Assembly (NCBI RefSeq): GCF_003600835.1
Contig: NZ_NQYC01000001.1
Span: 620,001-684,000, forward strand
Source: Bacillus sp. PK3_68
GTDB lineage: Bacteria; Bacillota; Bacilli; Bacillales; Domibacillaceae
DNA: 64,000 nucleotides
Direction of reading: 5' to 3'
Position 1 is the first letter of the stretch. Every line of letters starts with the position of its first letter. This document shows, piece by piece, positions 62,734 to 64,000 of this stretch. Below the pieces are notes generated by a model. The model saw only the letters and a program-made list of their open reading frames with translations. It had not been told where the DNA came from and ran no database searches. The translations under genes and the position numbers were made by a program.

Positions 62734-63594
62734 ATGAGTAAAAAAGAGCAAATCATTGAAGCAGCAAAACAATTGTTTCGAACAAAAGGTTATCATGATA
62801 CTTCAATTCAAGATATCTTGGAACATTCCAAAGTTTCTAAAGGCACATTTTATAATTACTTTGCTACGAAATCACAATTAATTCTTTATATTATTCAAAA
62901 AGTTGATGCAAAAGTTGAAGAACAACAAAACTTGTTATTATTGGAAGGAAACCCTTTTGATAAGCAAATTTTTTATTCTCAGCTGCGAGTAAAACACTCC
63001 ATCTATGGGACTGAGAAGATTGCAGAGCTATATAATATCTCATTGGGGGAAAATGATGAGTCATTAAAAAAATATATGGCGGAAAGTCATTATAAAGAGC
63101 TTGATTGGCTGGCAAAACGGTTAATAGAAGTTTATGGTAGAGAAATAGAAGAAAGTGCAATGGATTTATCTACCCATTTTATTGGAGGATTAGGTTATCA
63201 ATTTAGATATTCTGATCAAATGAAGCTGAATCTTAATAGTTCCGATATATTGGACTACAATATTTTGCGATTAGAAAAAAACATTGAAATAACAAAGGAA
63301 TCTAATCAAGTTCTCTTTCCATATAAGTCACCTGATTCAGTTGAAAATCCAGAAATAGCTATCGATAAAATACAAAAGTTACTTAAAAAAGTAATAAATG
63401 ATTATGAGGTGTCTAAAGAAGAAAAAGAATTGATTGATTTTATTTTGGATGAGTCCCAAAACTCATATGTAAGATGGAGTGTTTGTGAAGGAGCTATTCG
63501 ACAATTAAAAATAATATCCTCCTCTCATTCAAATAATGAGCAAATATTTAATGAAGTGTTTAATATTATAAATAGACAAAATAAAAACAGTTAA
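62734..63594 (+). CDS. TetR-family repressor with extended C-terminus
   Basis: 286 residues from ATG 62734 (GGGAGGG 6 bases upstream); the ORF before it has no site. Helix-turn-helix at about 1-45: KEQIIEAAKQLFRTKGYHDT, SIQDILEHSKVSKGTFYNYF, ATKSQLI. The ligand-binding half is followed by an extra 60-90 residues (PEIAIDKIQKLLKKVINDYE, KEEKELIDFILDESQNSYVR), so the protein is longer than the usual 190-220. It should repress the divergent efflux gene through the palindrome between them. Confidence 0.85.
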   Translation: MSKKEQIIEAAKQLFRTKGYHDTSIQDILEHSKVSKGTFYNYFATKSQLILYIIQKVDAKVEEQQNLLLLEGNPFDKQIFYSQLRVKHSIYGTEKIAELYNISLGENDESLKKYMAESHYKELDWLAKRLIEVYGREIEESAMDLSTHFIGGLGYQFRYSDQMKLNLNSSDILDYNILRLEKNIEITKESNQVLFPYKSPDSVENPEIAIDKIQKLLKKVINDYEVSKEEKELIDFILDESQNSYVRWSVCEGAIRQLKIISSSHSNNEQIFNEVFNIINRQNKNS

Positions 63595-63637
63595 AAATTG
63601 TTTAATTAAAATAAAGATTGAGCATTAGATATTGAGT

Positions 63638-63992
63638 TGGAATTCCCCCTTAAAATGGGACAAGTAAAAACACCTTTAAGTTGAAATGAGGATGTCGGAT
63701 ACCTAAATACAACTTGGAGGTGTTTTTTGTGAATAAAAGAGTGAGTTATCTGGCAGAAGTCCAGTTAAAGGCAGCAGAGACGAGAAGGACCGGATCAGTT
63801 ATTAAAACCTCAACGAAGAGATAACGAAACAGAACAACCGCCGATAGTCCCCAATCAAATCGTTTTACGCCTCACTAAAGCCAGAAAATATTCGTATTCA
63901 ATCCAAACTAAACAGCCAGTCACCCGATACACTATCGGCAACTGGCTTCTTAAAGGCGTTTTGGTCCCTGTCTCAATTATGGGGTCTATTCC
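63638..63992 (+). mobile_element. IS3-type element, deletion derivative
   Basis: Imperfect terminal inverted repeats: TGGAATTCCCCCTTAAAATG at 63638 and, in reverse, GGAATAGACCCCATAATTGA ending at 63992. Inside is the start of an OrfA-like frame (GTG 63729, MNKRVSYLAEVQLKAAETRR) with GGAGGT, which stops after 31 codons. About 350 bp are left of an expected 1.4 kb, so it is non-autonomous. The right edge of the window is just beyond it. Confidence 0.6.
63729..63824 (+). pseudogene. OrfA-like transposase fragment
   Basis: 31 codons with MNKRVSYLAEVQLKAAE, then RTGSVIKTSTKR stop. The opening is like IS3-family OrfA helix-turn-helix proteins. No catalytic part remains. Confidence 0.6.
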
Positions 63993-64000
63993 CCCTATAG

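Overview
The window looks like the chromosome of a low-GC, spore-forming member of the Bacillaceae. The evidence is a Bacillus-type Des fatty-acid desaturase, two copies of a CspC-type cold-shock protein, a Spo0E-family phosphatase, a YfhD-family protein, AGGAGG-type ribosome binding sites, and many GTG and TTG starts. It is not a housekeeping region. It is an accessory island of short, mostly single-gene units, with phage debris, duplicated blocks and many broken genes. I see no rRNA, tRNA or CRISPR array.

Layout. 1-3 kb: the tail of a phage DUF5131 gene, an intact small anchored protein (538-1149), and a frameshifted secreted nuclease. 3-7 kb: des, a broken TorD-like gene, cspC copy 1 and a colicin-type immunity gene. 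7-10.6 kb: a YHYH-domain protein with a PH-like partner, and unknown genes. 10.8-17.9 kb: phage material (ImmA protease, tyrosine integrase, L,D-transpeptidase, frameshifted holin, cut DUF1064 gene), a secreted protein with a SPOR neighbour, and a Spo0E-like gene. 18-31 kb: acetyltransferases, a methyltransferase, DinB, immunity-type genes (SUKH, DUF1963-like, broken ankyrin), MarR with an MFS pump, and EamA. 32-40.4 kb: small membrane genes, an Lsa-type ABC-F resistance gene with a leader peptide, a SatA-like acetyltransferase and a YobA-like lipoprotein. 41-50 kb: cspC copy 2, BC1881, CarD, an RHS relic, a serine hydrolase, an orphan Cas2-like protein and membrane genes. 50-64 kb: YfhD, TetR with a hydrolase, DUF5063, a second secreted-protein copy, small phage-like genes, a TPR-like protein, a TetR/DHA2 efflux pair and an IS3-type remnant.

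The main unexplained structure is a dispersed repeat family with at least 17 copies, all in + orientation. Each copy derives from the gene at 538-1149 and its downstream flank. A full copy has a left module (hairpin plus about 90 bp), the 3' end of that reading frame, a rho-independent terminator, and a right module of about 150 bp ending in another hairpin. The boundary hairpins share arms of the type ACTAA/TTAGT around a C-rich loop. Single genes, usually on the - strand, lie between successive copies, so the island reads like an array of cassettes separated by a common spacer. Copies carry different internal deletions, but the terminator stem is maintained by paired base changes. At least four other duplicated blocks occur: the csp block, the secreted-protein/SPOR block, a hairpin element in both orientations, and two intergenic repeats.

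Functionally the island combines candidate toxin-immunity genes with an RHS relic, antibiotic protection (ABC-F, streptothricin-type acetyltransferase, two MFS pumps, a Cfr-like relic), and phage remains. Several genes are broken by one-base shifts, some of them in homopolymer runs. These may be real decay or sequencing error and should be checked before use.
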